Positions 36,116 to 44,931 of a DNA stretch of 64,000 nt are shown here, piece by piece. The position numbers were made by a program, and so were the translations under genes. The notes beneath the pieces are model-generated. The model did not search any database. It was not told the DNA's origin and saw nothing but the letters and a program-made list of their open reading frames with translations. Each line of letters opens with the position of its first letter. Within the stretch, counting starts at the first letter, position 1. The DNA is taken from assembly GCA_910575105.1 (NCBI GenBank), contig CAJTDK010000003.1, forward strand, positions 124,001 to 188,000, read 5' to 3'. Origin of the DNA: Lachnospiraceae bacterium (GTDB lineage Bacteria > Bacillota > Clostridia > Lachnospirales > Lachnospiraceae).

Positions 36116-37860
36116 CTTCATTTCAATCTTATCTTCAATTATTAAAACCGTTCGCCCCGTCAGACTACAGCCTCCACGATCACCTTATCCCCAACCGTTA
36201 CAATCCTCACGCCCGTTTCTTTTTGCTTATTAAAGTTAAAGCTGAGCAAATACCCTTTCCTTTGATGGTAGTAATCCAGGTACTCCGTAAGCTGCTGCTC
36301 TCCGCGTTCATTGTATTCATTCCCATGCCAGATTTTCATCTCCACGATAAACTGCTCTCCCGCATAATCCACGATTACATCTGTCCGTCTCACATCCCTT
36401 GTCTGTGCTTCGATATAATAATTCCCTCTGCCGTTTATGATCGGTTTCAGATACAAAAGAAAAAATTTACGCCCATAAGTCTCCACAAATTTTTCATCAT
36501 TCTCACCGTAAATGTCTGTAAAATACTCCACAAATTTTTCGAGTACCTTATCCATATCAAGCGTTCCGTTAGAAATAAACAGACTCCCGTCCCTCTTTGC
36601 CGCCCTGCTAATCGCACTTGACAGCTCTTCCTCGGACAGAAAAAAGTTATAAAGCCTTGTTTCAAAAATACGATTTGCGATCCGTACGCTTCCATTATCA
36701 TTAACAGCATATCCAAACATACACGCAAGCTCGATTGCCTTATTATCCGGATTGTAAGCAATCCGTTCCCCTTGAAACAGTATCACATACAGCATCTTTT
36801 TTAACTCCGAATATTCCCCTACATGCCTCATCATACTGCCAAATAACGGAACTCTCGCATTCAACAGGAGCTTTACTGCTTCCGCGATACCTTCTTTATT
36901 CCATACATTAGAATCGTCTTCAAACCCTCTTCTATCCGGAATATCTTCATCAAGACATTTACATATCGCCGAGACAAGATATGGATATCCGGAAGTATAC
37001 TGATAGATCTCCTCTGCAACCGCCGTAATATCCATCCCTGTCCGGTAATCTGCTTCGTATTCCTCCAGCATATCTGTAATCTGAGTTGCCGAAAAGCTCA
37101 TGCTTACTTTAAAATCTGCCGCTATATTCCATGGACTGTTATATTGATGCTCCTCATTCGAACGTATTTTCAATTTCAGGTTTTTTATATCATACACACC
37201 GGCAAGAATCACCGAATGGAAAATTGGCCGTTTTTCTCTCTCCAGATAATATCCTCTGAGCTGCGCCAGAAAATCGATAAACACTTGATTATTTGATGCA
37301 CTGTCTACCTCATCAATCATCAAAACAATTGGTCTGGAACACGCCGCACAAATCCCGCTAAGACAAGTAAACAATTCACTTAATGTTTTACGTTGTTCCT
37401 GACCGTCCAAGAATTCTTTGAACTTATCCCCCGCCGTTGTCTCTTGTCTCTTAAATCTTTCTGCAAACATTCTCATGAAAGCTCTGGTAAATGTATATTC
37501 ATCACGGTATTCTTCTGTACTGATTCCCTGAAAGTCCAAAGACACAACAAGATACTCGTCTTTCAGGTACTCTTTTAACGCCCTGAGCGTCGTCGTCTTC
37601 CCATACTGCCTGCCTCTGTTGATAACAAAATATTTCCCGCGCTTAACATACAGCCTCTTAATCTTCTCAAGCCTGTCGTCAAGCCGCACCATATAATGCT
37701 CCTCAGGTATACACAAGCCCTCTGTATTAAAGTACCGCGTCATACCTTTGCACCTCCCCTTCATGCGATAATATCCTGAACAGTTATATTCATTCTATCA
37801 TCGCACTTAGGTTCTGTAAAGAAAGCACATTGTAAAATCTAATGTAAAGTATGAAATTGT
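36091..37860. repeat. 25-bp inverted repeats bracketing AAA-ATPase gene 1
   Basis: 36091-36115 and the reverse complement of 37836-37860 match at 23 of 25 positions; the core is CATACTTTACAT. The left arm lies in the gene's terminator and the right arm in its promoter region. This gives the unit transposon-like ends. No transposase is inside. Confidence 0.6.
36160..37764 (-). CDS. AAA-ATPase with C-terminal PD-(D/E)XK nuclease-like domain
   Basis: 534 residues. The Walker A motif is NRGRQYGKTTTLRAL near residue 50, and Walker B is PIVLMIDEVDSAS. The C-terminal nuclease-type core is TDVIVDYAGEQFIVEMKIW (Asp then E-x-K), then GEQQLTEYLDYY. This resembles the AAA-ATPase-like/PDDEXK_9 families, which are multi-copy in gut Firmicutes and Bacteroidetes and have no settled function. 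It is intact and monocistronic, with its own terminator. A remnant relative lies at 943-1090. Confidence 0.8.
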   Translation of the reverse strand: MKGRCKGMTRYFNTEGLCIPEEHYMVRLDDRLEKIKRLYVKRGKYFVINRGRQYGKTTTLRALKEYLKDEYLVVSLDFQGISTEEYRDEYTFTRAFMRMFAERFKRQETTAGDKFKEFLDGQEQRKTLSELFTCLSGICAACSRPIVLMIDEVDSASNNQVFIDFLAQLRGYYLEREKRPIFHSVILAGVYDIKNLKLKIRSNEEHQYNSPWNIAADFKVSMSFSATQITDMLEEYEADYRTGMDITAVAEEIYQYTSGYPYLVSAICKCLDEDIPDRRGFEDDSNVWNKEGIAEAVKLLLNARVPLFGSMMRHVGEYSELKKMLYVILFQGERIAYNPDNKAIELACMFGYAVNDNGSVRIANRIFETRLYNFFLSEEELSSAISRAAKRDGSLFISNGTLDMDKVLEKFVEYFTDIYGENDEKFVETYGRKFFLLYLKPIINGRGNYYIEAQTRDVRRTDVIVDYAGEQFIVEMKIWHGNEYNERGEQQLTEYLDYYHQRKGYLLSFNFNKQKETGVRIVTVGDKVIVEAVV

Positions 37861-37907
37861 CAAGGTTCAAATAATCTATCTATCAACCAAATATAAAGTA
37901 ATCGTCA
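37847..37907 (-). repeat. 61-bp conserved leader/promoter repeat, copy 1
   Basis: Identical at 60 of 61 positions to 39672-39732. It lies upstream of ATPase gene 1 on the coding strand. Within it, TTGAAC and, 17 nt later, a TTACAT-like hexamer could serve as a promoter; TTGACA also occurs. Near identity of non-coding sequence between two divergent genes points to recent movement or strong constraint. Confidence 0.75.
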
Positions 37908-37939
37908 AATATATTTTAACTGCTATTTTTTCAATATAA

Positions 37940-37992
37940 AAATCCCCGATACAAATATTTTGTTTCCAAACTTTCATACTTATATCGGGAAT
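37940..37992 (-). terminator. Terminator after AAA-ATPase gene 2
   Basis: On the minus strand ATTCCCGATA pairs with TATCGGGGAT (one wobble), then TTTTTAT follows. The loop contains AAGTATGAAAG, the same core as in the terminator loop of the neighbouring unit. Confidence 0.6.
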
Positions 37993-39681
37993 CCTTATTC
38001 TTTTCGTTTTATTTACAATATTTTTCTATGATACACTCATGTTTCTTAGTTTTTTTATCATAGCTTATTCCAACCAATAATACATCGCCGCCATATCCTT
38101 CTAAAATCTGTGGGTACTGTTTATCCTCAATCTGCTTGATCGCACTCTCAGCACTCTTATTCCATTTCAGTTCAATCACCATTGCAGATTTATCCGAAAC
38201 CTTCCTTGGCAGATACACCACATCCGCATAGCCCTTTCCTGACGGCAATTCCTGTATCTCCATATACTCTTCAATACAGCTGATATATGCAAAACGTATC
38301 ACACTTCGAAGCGCCTGTTCATTATTATAAAAAGTGGGCGCTGTCGATGCATTGTGGACTTTCTCAATCGCTGCGGCAACACTCTCTGCATCCATCGCCA
38401 ACGTATCATGCAGCAGCTTATCAGATAATGCAATTAATTCCGCTATCTCCTTATGTTTTCCATGTTTCACTGCCCTGACAAATTCCTGCCGCACTTCTTC
38501 ATTTGGTATATAAACTGACTTTGCAGATATCTCATAAGCCAGATAACCCAAATGTACCAGCAATGTCAGCACATCATCCTTGCTGTGGATATTTGTCAGA
38601 TCATTTTGAAAGGTTCTGATGTCAATCGGATAATGCTCTCCGCCTAGCATGAATACAATCGCCTGTTTCAGCCCGTCTAAATCCATATCAATGTATAGTT
38701 TCAATGATTCATAGGTCTCTGTCTCTGTCCAGTATGTCCCAAATTCGCCATTCTGTATTGCCTGCACTATAGCATTCGGATTATAGATGGATTCTGCCCC
38801 ATTGAACGAATAACCGTCATACCATTTTTTTGTTTCTGTCAGATTCATATTATATGTTTTACAGAGTTCTCTTACCTCCTGCTCCGTAAAGCCCGTATAT
38901 TTTGCCAGTTTTTTCGGGGACGTCATGGTATATTCCCTGAAGTCTGTCATGGCAGACTGTGTGCCATATTTTTTAATTGGCAAAATCCCAGTCATATAAG
39001 CAGCCTCTATCATTCCATCCGTAAGGCTGCTCTTAAACAGCCCCCGCAACAACTGAATATACGCTTTTTGCAAAGCATCATCCTCTTTTGCTTCACGGAA
39101 TAATGCATCCCACTCATCTACAATGATAATAAATTTATTTCCACTTGATTTTGCAGCTTTGGAAATTGCCAGCGGAAGAGATGTCATTCCACTTAGATCA
39201 GGGTATTCCTCAACCAATTCTTCTATCACCTGCTCCTGGATATAACTGACAATATTCCTTCCCTTTTCACATATAGAAAGAAACCATGTGATATCCAGAT
39301 ATATGACATTGTATCGGTTCAAATACTTTTCAAAAGAAGAATCCCGCGCTATCTCCAAATCTTCAAACAATGCTCTTGAATCGCAGCTTTTGTCATAATA
39401 AGCACAAAGCATTTTTGTCGCATAGGATTTTCCGAATCGCCGCGGACGGCTTACACAAGTAAGTTTTTCTGGTGTACCCAACGTTTTATTGATATAGGAA
39501 ATAAGACCTGTTTTATCTACATAAAGCCCTTTCCTGACCGACATGAATCCATCATTTCCCAGGTTCAAGTACATTCCCATAGCCTGCATATCTCCCTTCA
39601 AAAATTGATAATCTCATATTATCATGCCAATATTCTTTTCGCAAGCCGGACATCTGTCACAAATTCGATATAAGTATGAAA
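37972..39681. repeat. 16-bp inverted repeats bracketing AAA-ATPase gene 2
   Basis: TTTCATACTTATATCG at 37972-37987 is the exact reverse complement of 39666-39681. As in unit 1, one arm is in the terminator loop and the other in the leader. Confidence 0.6.
38009..39601 (-). CDS. AAA-ATPase-like protein with PD-(D/E)XK (PDDEXK_9) domain
   Basis: 530 residues. Starts GNDGFMSVRKGLYVDKTGLI, the typical opening of the AAA-ATPase_like family, then Walker A SRPRRFGKSYATKML and Walker B KFIIIVDEWDALFRE. The C-terminal nuclease-like core is GKGYADVVYLP, SAMVIELKWNK, then AIKQIEDKQY. It is intact. It differs in sequence from the 36160 gene although the two share leader and end repeats. Biochemical function is not established for the family. 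Confidence 0.85.
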   Translation of the reverse strand: MKGDMQAMGMYLNLGNDGFMSVRKGLYVDKTGLISYINKTLGTPEKLTCVSRPRRFGKSYATKMLCAYYDKSCDSRALFEDLEIARDSSFEKYLNRYNVIYLDITWFLSICEKGRNIVSYIQEQVIEELVEEYPDLSGMTSLPLAISKAAKSSGNKFIIIVDEWDALFREAKEDDALQKAYIQLLRGLFKSSLTDGMIEAAYMTGILPIKKYGTQSAMTDFREYTMTSPKKLAKYTGFTEQEVRELCKTYNMNLTETKKWYDGYSFNGAESIYNPNAIVQAIQNGEFGTYWTETETYESLKLYIDMDLDGLKQAIVFMLGGEHYPIDIRTFQNDLTNIHSKDDVLTLLVHLGYLAYEISAKSVYIPNEEVRQEFVRAVKHGKHKEIAELIALSDKLLHDTLAMDAESVAAAIEKVHNASTAPTFYNNEQALRSVIRFAYISCIEEYMEIQELPSGKGYADVVYLPRKVSDKSAMVIELKWNKSAESAIKQIEDKQYPQILEGYGGDVLLVGISYDKKTKKHECIIEKYCK

Positions 39682-39732
39682 TTGTCAAGGTTCAAATAAT
39701 CTATCTATCAACCAAATATAAGGTAATCGTCA
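39672..39732 (-). repeat. 61-bp conserved leader/promoter repeat, copy 2
   Basis: Same 61 bp as copy 1 with a single mismatch, upstream of ATPase gene 2. Here the hexamer 17 nt after TTGAAC is TATATC. The distance between copies is 1825 bp, one unit. Confidence 0.75.
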
Positions 39733-39776
39733 TGCTATATATTACAAAGCTGCTCCTGACTGATTTGTTTCTGCTG

Positions 39777-40502
39777 CTATAGATAACATTCCGGCTCATT
39801 CAATATCACATCCGTAATCCCCTGCCGCTCCAAAGCTTCCATATCCAGCTTTGTTCCCGTAGGCTTCTCCGGATAAAGATGTCCTCCCATCCATGCCCGC
39901 ACAGAATACTTCTTAAGCTCTTCTCCTGGCAGGTCCATCGCCCTCCAGAATGGATGGAGAGCATCCGCCCCGCAGCCGCCCTTTAACTTATACAGGCAGT
40001 CAGACACTTTTGAGTCTAAGATTCCCAGTTCCGCATCCGGCTCCAGTTCTCTCATCTTTTCCAAAGACTTTGCGGAGAACGAAGAGTACAACACCTGGTT
40101 TTCCAGGCCTCTCTGCCGAATCAGCCCTACAATCTGCTCTTCCATCCCCGCATACGGATAATTACCGTTTTTCAATTCTATATTCAGCTTTAGCCCTGCC
40201 CTTAGCCGCGGTTCCGCCAGATCCAGCACCTCTTCTATGGTCGGGATCTTCTGGCTGGGATAACCGCCTGCATAGATATGAAGCTTTCGGATCTCAGACA
40301 GGGTATAATCCCTTACAAAGCCGATCCCTTCCGTCGTCCGGTCCACTCTTTCATCATGGATGACAACCATCTTGCCGTCCTTTGTCAATTGAATATCCAG
40401 CTCAATCCCCGTAAGATTCTGTATCGCTGCCGCCTTTTCAAATGCAAGCATCGTATTTTCCGGATACCGCTGGCTGCATCCTCTGTGTGCCCATATCTTC
40501 AA
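39777..40502 (-). CDS. Glycerophosphodiester phosphodiesterase (GlpQ/UgpQ type)
   Basis: 241 residues with a TTG start after GGAAGG. Catalytic features: WAHRGCSQRYPENT, ELDIQLTKDGKMVVIHDERVDRTT (metal-binding Glu/Asp and catalytic His), and LNIELKNG. It hydrolyses glycerophosphodiesters to glycerol-3-phosphate and an alcohol. There is no signal peptide, so it is cytoplasmic. Position one base after a cytidylyltransferase fusion gene and near a glycerophosphotransferase suggests recycling or trimming of a CDP-glycerol-derived product. Confidence 0.85.
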   Translation of the reverse strand: MKIWAHRGCSQRYPENTMLAFEKAAAIQNLTGIELDIQLTKDGKMVVIHDERVDRTTEGIGFVRDYTLSEIRKLHIYAGGYPSQKIPTIEEVLDLAEPRLRAGLKLNIELKNGNYPYAGMEEQIVGLIRQRGLENQVLYSSFSAKSLEKMRELEPDAELGILDSKVSDCLYKLKGGCGADALHPFWRAMDLPGEELKKYSVRAWMGGHLYPEKPTGTKLDMEALERQGITDVILNEPECYL

Positions 40503-40503
40503 A

Positions 40504-41838
40504 CTATCGCCCTTCCTGTTCCAGAAATCTTTCTATAATATCCGCCATCACCGTGGATTCTCCCCGGGTAAGCTTAAAATCACTTTTTCTGCTTCCGTTT
40601 ATCATATTTAGTAAATCCCTGATCTCGTACCGAAGCCCGTCTCCCAGAAAACGTTCCGAATATTTCTCAATCTGCGACGGATCTTCATAATGTACTTCAA
40701 AGTACGTCGTCTTCCACCACGGCGCCTCCGCCACAATGTACCCCTTTGTGCCGGCGATCAGAAGCTTTCCCTCTGATTTTACTCCCAGCCCGCAGGTCGC
40801 CGTTGCAATCCCGCGCGGAAAGGTAAGCGAAACCTTCGTGAATATATCCAGTCCTTCTTTGTTATGTACTGCGTCAAACCGAACATCCTCATACTTATTT
40901 CCAAAGAGCTTAATGATGGGCAGCAGACAGTAGCTGCCAAGCTCGGTAAAGCTTCCCCCGTATTTTTTATCCGTAAGTTCCCGGCTCGATGCCGCCTCAA
41001 GCTTTGTAAAACAGGCGTCTACATACCGGATACTTCCGATCATGCCGCTTCCGGCAATCCCCAAAAGTTTTTCAAACCCCGGACAGTAGGCCGTCTTAAT
41101 CCCTTCAACCAGAATAAGCCCGCGGTCTTTCGCATAAGAAAAAAGCTCCTCCGCCTGTGCCTTTTTTAATGCAAGCGGCTTCTCACACAGCACATGCTTC
41201 CCTTGCTCCAGCGATGCCTTGATATAGCCGTAATGGGTCTCATGGGGCGATGCCACATAGACTACATCCACATCCTTCAAAAACACATCCAGATCGTCAT
41301 AAGCATCGATCTCCCATTTCTCTGCAAATCTCCTGGCGCTCTCCTTGCGCGGATTATATACCGCCTGCGTGCTGACGCCGCTTACCAGCTTCGCCTCCGG
41401 GATAAAACGATTTGCGATCCTTCCGGATCCGATGATTCCGATCTTTTGGATACGCTTACTCCTCTCCCGCAGCATGGTACTGGAAATATTCTTTGTCCTT
41501 TCAAGATAAACTACCTTACAGTAATCATTAATATAATCAAAAACACCCGTCCAGTCAGACCCGACAGTAAAGATGTCAATGTGGTACTTTTGGATATCGC
41601 TGATCTTCTGTCCCAGGGTCTCTTCTATCACAATTTCATCCACAAAACCGGTTTTTTTCACATTTTCAATACGGATCGGCAGAGAATCGACGACATTAAG
41701 CTTTCCCCGTTCCAGATCATACTTCTCCGTCGTCACGCCGACGATCAGGTAGTCCCCCAGTGCCTTCGCCCTCTGGAGCAAACGGTAATGCCCTTCATGA
41801 AAAAGATCAAATGTCCCATAAGTAATTACCTTTGTCAT
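40504..41838 (-). CDS. Cytidylyltransferase/Gfo-Idh-MocA oxidoreductase fusion
   Basis: 444 residues. The first 130 residues are a TagD-like cytidylyltransferase (VITYGTFDLFHEGHYRLLQR, VGVTTEKYD, ERTKNISSTMLRE). From about 135 comes an NAD(P)-dependent Gfo/Idh/MocA oxidoreductase (KIGIIGSGRIANRF, VASPHETHYGYI, HVLCEKPLAL). One protein would thus both oxidise or reduce a sugar or polyol and activate a phosphoalcohol with CTP. Its ATG overlaps the stop of the glycerophosphotransferase gene (4 bp). Confidence 0.85.
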   Translation of the reverse strand: MTKVITYGTFDLFHEGHYRLLQRAKALGDYLIVGVTTEKYDLERGKLNVVDSLPIRIENVKKTGFVDEIVIEETLGQKISDIQKYHIDIFTVGSDWTGVFDYINDYCKVVYLERTKNISSTMLRERSKRIQKIGIIGSGRIANRFIPEAKLVSGVSTQAVYNPRKESARRFAEKWEIDAYDDLDVFLKDVDVVYVASPHETHYGYIKASLEQGKHVLCEKPLALKKAQAEELFSYAKDRGLILVEGIKTAYCPGFEKLLGIAGSGMIGSIRYVDACFTKLEAASSRELTDKKYGGSFTELGSYCLLPIIKLFGNKYEDVRFDAVHNKEGLDIFTKVSLTFPRGIATATCGLGVKSEGKLLIAGTKGYIVAEAPWWKTTYFEVHYEDPSQIEKYSERFLGDGLRYEIRDLLNMINGSRKSDFKLTRGESTVMADIIERFLEQEGR

Positions 41839-44390
41839 TGTAACTTCCCTTTCACAAATTCATATACATTCCTGCCGCATGTCCCGTCCGTATTGGCATT
41901 TATCTTTGCAAATGCTTTCAACTGCCTTGCTTTGTCAAACTGATTCCCGGTGATATCGCCGTCAAGCAGATCCTTCAAAGAGTTGAATGCATTTTCATTT
42001 AAACAGTACTGCATCCACTCGGATTCCTCCATATATCCCGGCTCGTGCTTCATCAGATCATCATAGTCATATTCTATCGAAACTTCTTTATATTCCTTGG
42101 AATCAATATTAATATCGAAGAGCTTTTTCTCCGGCTCACACCATATCCTGCAGTCTGACTTTCCCCGCTGTGAAAGCGGAATCACAAACCCGCCCTTACT
42201 CCATGCCGTAAAATATCCATTCCTGCCGCTGTCAGAAAATGTTATCGGAAGCTCCCATTTCTCCATTTTCCCAGTTGCCCTGTCGAGGGAAAGATACATA
42301 TTCCCCCAATATGGAGACAGCACGATCTTTTCACTGCCGCTCTCCCTTGAAACTGCAATATTTCCAAAGGGTCTTTCCTCACATTCGTATCCGTAAGGCG
42401 GTCTGGCCGACTGGAAATCCGGCGGCAGATCATCGTATTCCTTTACTTCCCCCGTCTTTGGATTCCAGCATGTCAGCACCATTCCATTTAGCGGCAGGAG
42501 CCACAGGTTCTCCCCGTCAGGCACGATCCCCTGGGTTCCCAGGCTACTTTCCGAATGACTGCTGACACTCCTAATCTTTAATGAATCAATATCCATAAAC
42601 AAGAACTGATTATCCTCCGGGGAAGCGAAGACAAGTTCATTTCCATAAAAAGCAACGCCGCCTCTGCGCCACTCTCCCCTTACATTTCTCACCCAGAACT
42701 TCTGTATCCCATTTATATAGCGGATTTCTTCGGTATCCAGATCAAACCGGATAAGCTGAGGATTCCGGAACGGGAACAGAAACAGATACCTTTCGTTATA
42801 CCAACAGCCCGAGAACGCTCCTCCTTGCCCGAATTGCTTTCTAAGCTCGATTTTCTTTATCTTTTTATTTTCAATAATCAATAAATGCTGAGCATTGCCT
42901 GGAATAACGTATATCTTATTTCCGATTTCTACGGCGTATGTATAATATCCTCCGCCAGAGTACCCGGTTCCAAGATCCATATAAAACTTATAATGGAAAT
43001 CGTCGTTTTCAGAGAACCAAAGCTGATTATTTCTCGTAACCTGATATCTGGCTCTGCCCCAGACATCAAAAGAAGGGCAGTTGATCCTTTCCCCCCGCCA
43101 GTCGTCCTTTTCAGGAAGTGTATGAATGTTGTTATTAAAGATAAATAACGGTTTCCCGGCCACCCCGAACAATGATGTAACACTTGTCCCGGAATCCCCG
43201 ATATAGACATCGGAGAGCGCTATGGTATTTTCGATAGCAGGCGTCAGATCCAGAATACCAATATCTTCTTCAATAAATCTTTTTTTCAGATCATCATACG
43301 CTGGCCTATACCCTTTCCGCATAGAATCAAAGGTTGATTCCAGCAGAGGATGCGGCCGCCAGAGAAGACATGCATCTTCTCGTCCGCGGAATATCTCGAA
43401 TACATATTCCATCTTTTTTAAGAAAGCCTCTGTATTTCCCAACATTCCATTGATACTCGTATTATAGAAATATACTTTTTTTCCTGTCATCTTCCTTTGC
43501 CATTCTTCCGGCGGCTTCATCGGGTTCTGACATTTGTATATGATGCTGTCGAACTTCGGCGAACCAAACGCCAGGAACTTTTTATCCGGCAGCCCGGCGT
43601 CAAAAAATCCCCTGTACTTCGGCGCCTGTATGACAATATAATCGGCATTGGAATAAGCAGGACATAACGCCTGGCTCTCAGCCATCCCACCTGTTGTAGA
43701 ATAATAAGGTATATATACTAATAAATCCGTATACTTTTTCAACTCTCCGGAATAAAAGCGGGGGTCTATCGTTGTAACATAATTCGAATTATCATATGGA
43801 TTATGTATGTAGGCAGCATCCGGCCTTCTATTCTCGAAAGAATACTCCTCGTAATGGGTCACCGGTACATAAGTGGGAAGCTCTCTGCCCTCATAGTGGT
43901 ATGTCCCTAACGACCCGTCAGGATTCCTGTCATAATAAGGAATCGGAACTACATACGCATCACAGTCCGGATCCGCGTCTGCTGCCTTCCACACGCTTTC
44001 CAGCGAATCCCACATAGACGCTTTATATGGAAGAAATACCATTTCTATTCGGTCTTTAATATCATTTTTCACACTATTTTCGATATTGATCAGTGATTTC
44101 CTCAGATTCTTATATATCCTGTTGGCGTTCACATCGCTGCCCTGGCAGATCGATTCGTGAATCTGAAAAACCAGTTCGCAATAGCTTTCAAGGCAGGAGA
44201 TCGTCGGGGCGTCCTCCCCCTCCTCCTGCTCGATCAGTTCACCAATCTGGATCGCTCCCTGCTGGCATTGGCCCAACAGATCAGCCGCCTCAGCATACTG
44301 CTTCATCCCGATAACTTTTTTCAATTCTTCGTGCGCCTCTTCAAGGAGCGCCGTAAAATCTATGATCTGCTTTTTCTGTATTTTTCTCAT
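41835..44390 (-). CDS. CDP-glycerol glycerophosphotransferase-like protein with propeller-like C-terminus
   Basis: 851 residues. An N-terminal helical region (1-110) precedes a TagB/TagF-like domain: EMVFLPYKASMWDSLESVWK, PDAAYIHNPYD, LLWRPHPLLES and YIGDSGTSVTSLFGVAGKPL. This part would transfer glycerol-phosphate from CDP-glycerol. After about residue 470 a run of repeated beta-type segments (KIYVIPGN, RYLFLFPF, ELVFASPE, NLWLLPLNG, KIVLSPYWGNMYLS) looks like a beta-propeller, perhaps for binding substrate. It has no membrane segment. It is the first gene after the promoter at 44473-44500. Confidence 0.75.
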   Translation of the reverse strand: MRKIQKKQIIDFTALLEEAHEELKKVIGMKQYAEAADLLGQCQQGAIQIGELIEQEEGEDAPTISCLESYCELVFQIHESICQGSDVNANRIYKNLRKSLINIENSVKNDIKDRIEMVFLPYKASMWDSLESVWKAADADPDCDAYVVPIPYYDRNPDGSLGTYHYEGRELPTYVPVTHYEEYSFENRRPDAAYIHNPYDNSNYVTTIDPRFYSGELKKYTDLLVYIPYYSTTGGMAESQALCPAYSNADYIVIQAPKYRGFFDAGLPDKKFLAFGSPKFDSIIYKCQNPMKPPEEWQRKMTGKKVYFYNTSINGMLGNTEAFLKKMEYVFEIFRGREDACLLWRPHPLLESTFDSMRKGYRPAYDDLKKRFIEEDIGILDLTPAIENTIALSDVYIGDSGTSVTSLFGVAGKPLFIFNNNIHTLPEKDDWRGERINCPSFDVWGRARYQVTRNNQLWFSENDDFHYKFYMDLGTGYSGGGYYTYAVEIGNKIYVIPGNAQHLLIIENKKIKKIELRKQFGQGGAFSGCWYNERYLFLFPFRNPQLIRFDLDTEEIRYINGIQKFWVRNVRGEWRRGGVAFYGNELVFASPEDNQFLFMDIDSLKIRSVSSHSESSLGTQGIVPDGENLWLLPLNGMVLTCWNPKTGEVKEYDDLPPDFQSARPPYGYECEERPFGNIAVSRESGSEKIVLSPYWGNMYLSLDRATGKMEKWELPITFSDSGRNGYFTAWSKGGFVIPLSQRGKSDCRIWCEPEKKLFDINIDSKEYKEVSIEYDYDDLMKHEPGYMEESEWMQYCLNENAFNSLKDLLDGDITGNQFDKARQLKAFAKINANTDGTCGRNVYEFVKGKLQ

Positions 44391-44472
44391 AGCTATACTC
44401 CTCGTATTATTATCGGCAAAACTTTCAAAAAATTAATCTGCGTCATAAGCCATGTGCACTTCTGCTTCTTAT

Positions 44473-44500
44473 ATTGTACCAGCCTCTGGATTTTTTACAA
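44473..44500 (-). promoter_or_regulatory. Promoter for the minus-strand CDP-glycerol genes
   Basis: On the minus strand TTGTAA (44500-44495), a 16-nt spacer and TACAAT (44478-44473) form a sigma-A-type promoter about 80 bp ahead of the 44390 start. CGAGGAG precedes that start. Confidence 0.65.
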
Positions 44501-44543
44501 GACATTTTATTAAGAAATTCTTTCCTGCGAAAAATCAAAAGTC

Positions 44544-44572
44544 TTGCGAACCCGGATTCCAAATGGTACAAT
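44544..44572 (+). promoter_or_regulatory. Promoter for the 87-residue gene and possibly topB
   Basis: TTGCGA (44544-44549), a 17-nt spacer and TACAAT (44567-44572). The ATG at 44604 follows with GGAGG at 44593-44597. It is divergent from the promoter at 44473-44500. Confidence 0.7.
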
Positions 44573-44603
44573 TAACTGAACATTTTACGATCGGAGGATA
44601 TTC

Positions 44604-44867
44604 ATGATAGACATATCGACCATTCTCAACAATGAAACATTCACCCCAGAGGAACAACTGGAAATCATCAAATACATCGACGCGCAATTAGAACAGATGG
44701 AGCTTCTTCTCTACCGCTTAGACCAGCTTGCAAGGCAGGCTTCCAGAGATGATCTCCTGGACGCTGAGCGGCAGCGGCTTCAGGAAAAGACTAAACAGAT
44801 CGAAGCAGAGATCGACCGGATATCCGAACGGCTCCCCAACACTTACATTATATCGAACGATATCTGA
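44604..44867 (+). CDS. Small hypothetical protein, probable coiled coil
   Basis: 87 residues, with GGAGG and a good promoter. Nearly all of it is charged helix with a leucine-rich heptad-like pattern (EQLEIIKYIDAQLEQMELLL and QEKTKQIEAEIDRISERL). I do not recognise a family. It lies 64 bp before topB and is probably co-transcribed with it. Confidence 0.65.
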   Translation: MIDISTILNNETFTPEEQLEIIKYIDAQLEQMELLLYRLDQLARQASRDDLLDAERQRLQEKTKQIEAEIDRISERLPNTYIISNDI

Positions 44868-44931
44868 TACGGCCTTTATCATTTATCCGTATTAGCTTCA
44901 CCTATATTAACTTCACAAAGGAGCTTCGCAT

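Noticed and set aside
37847-39732. Two copies of a 61-bp repeat as a possible CRISPR array
   Set aside because: The copies are 1.8 kb apart with a gene between them, and there is no regular spacer pattern; they are leader sequences of two genes.
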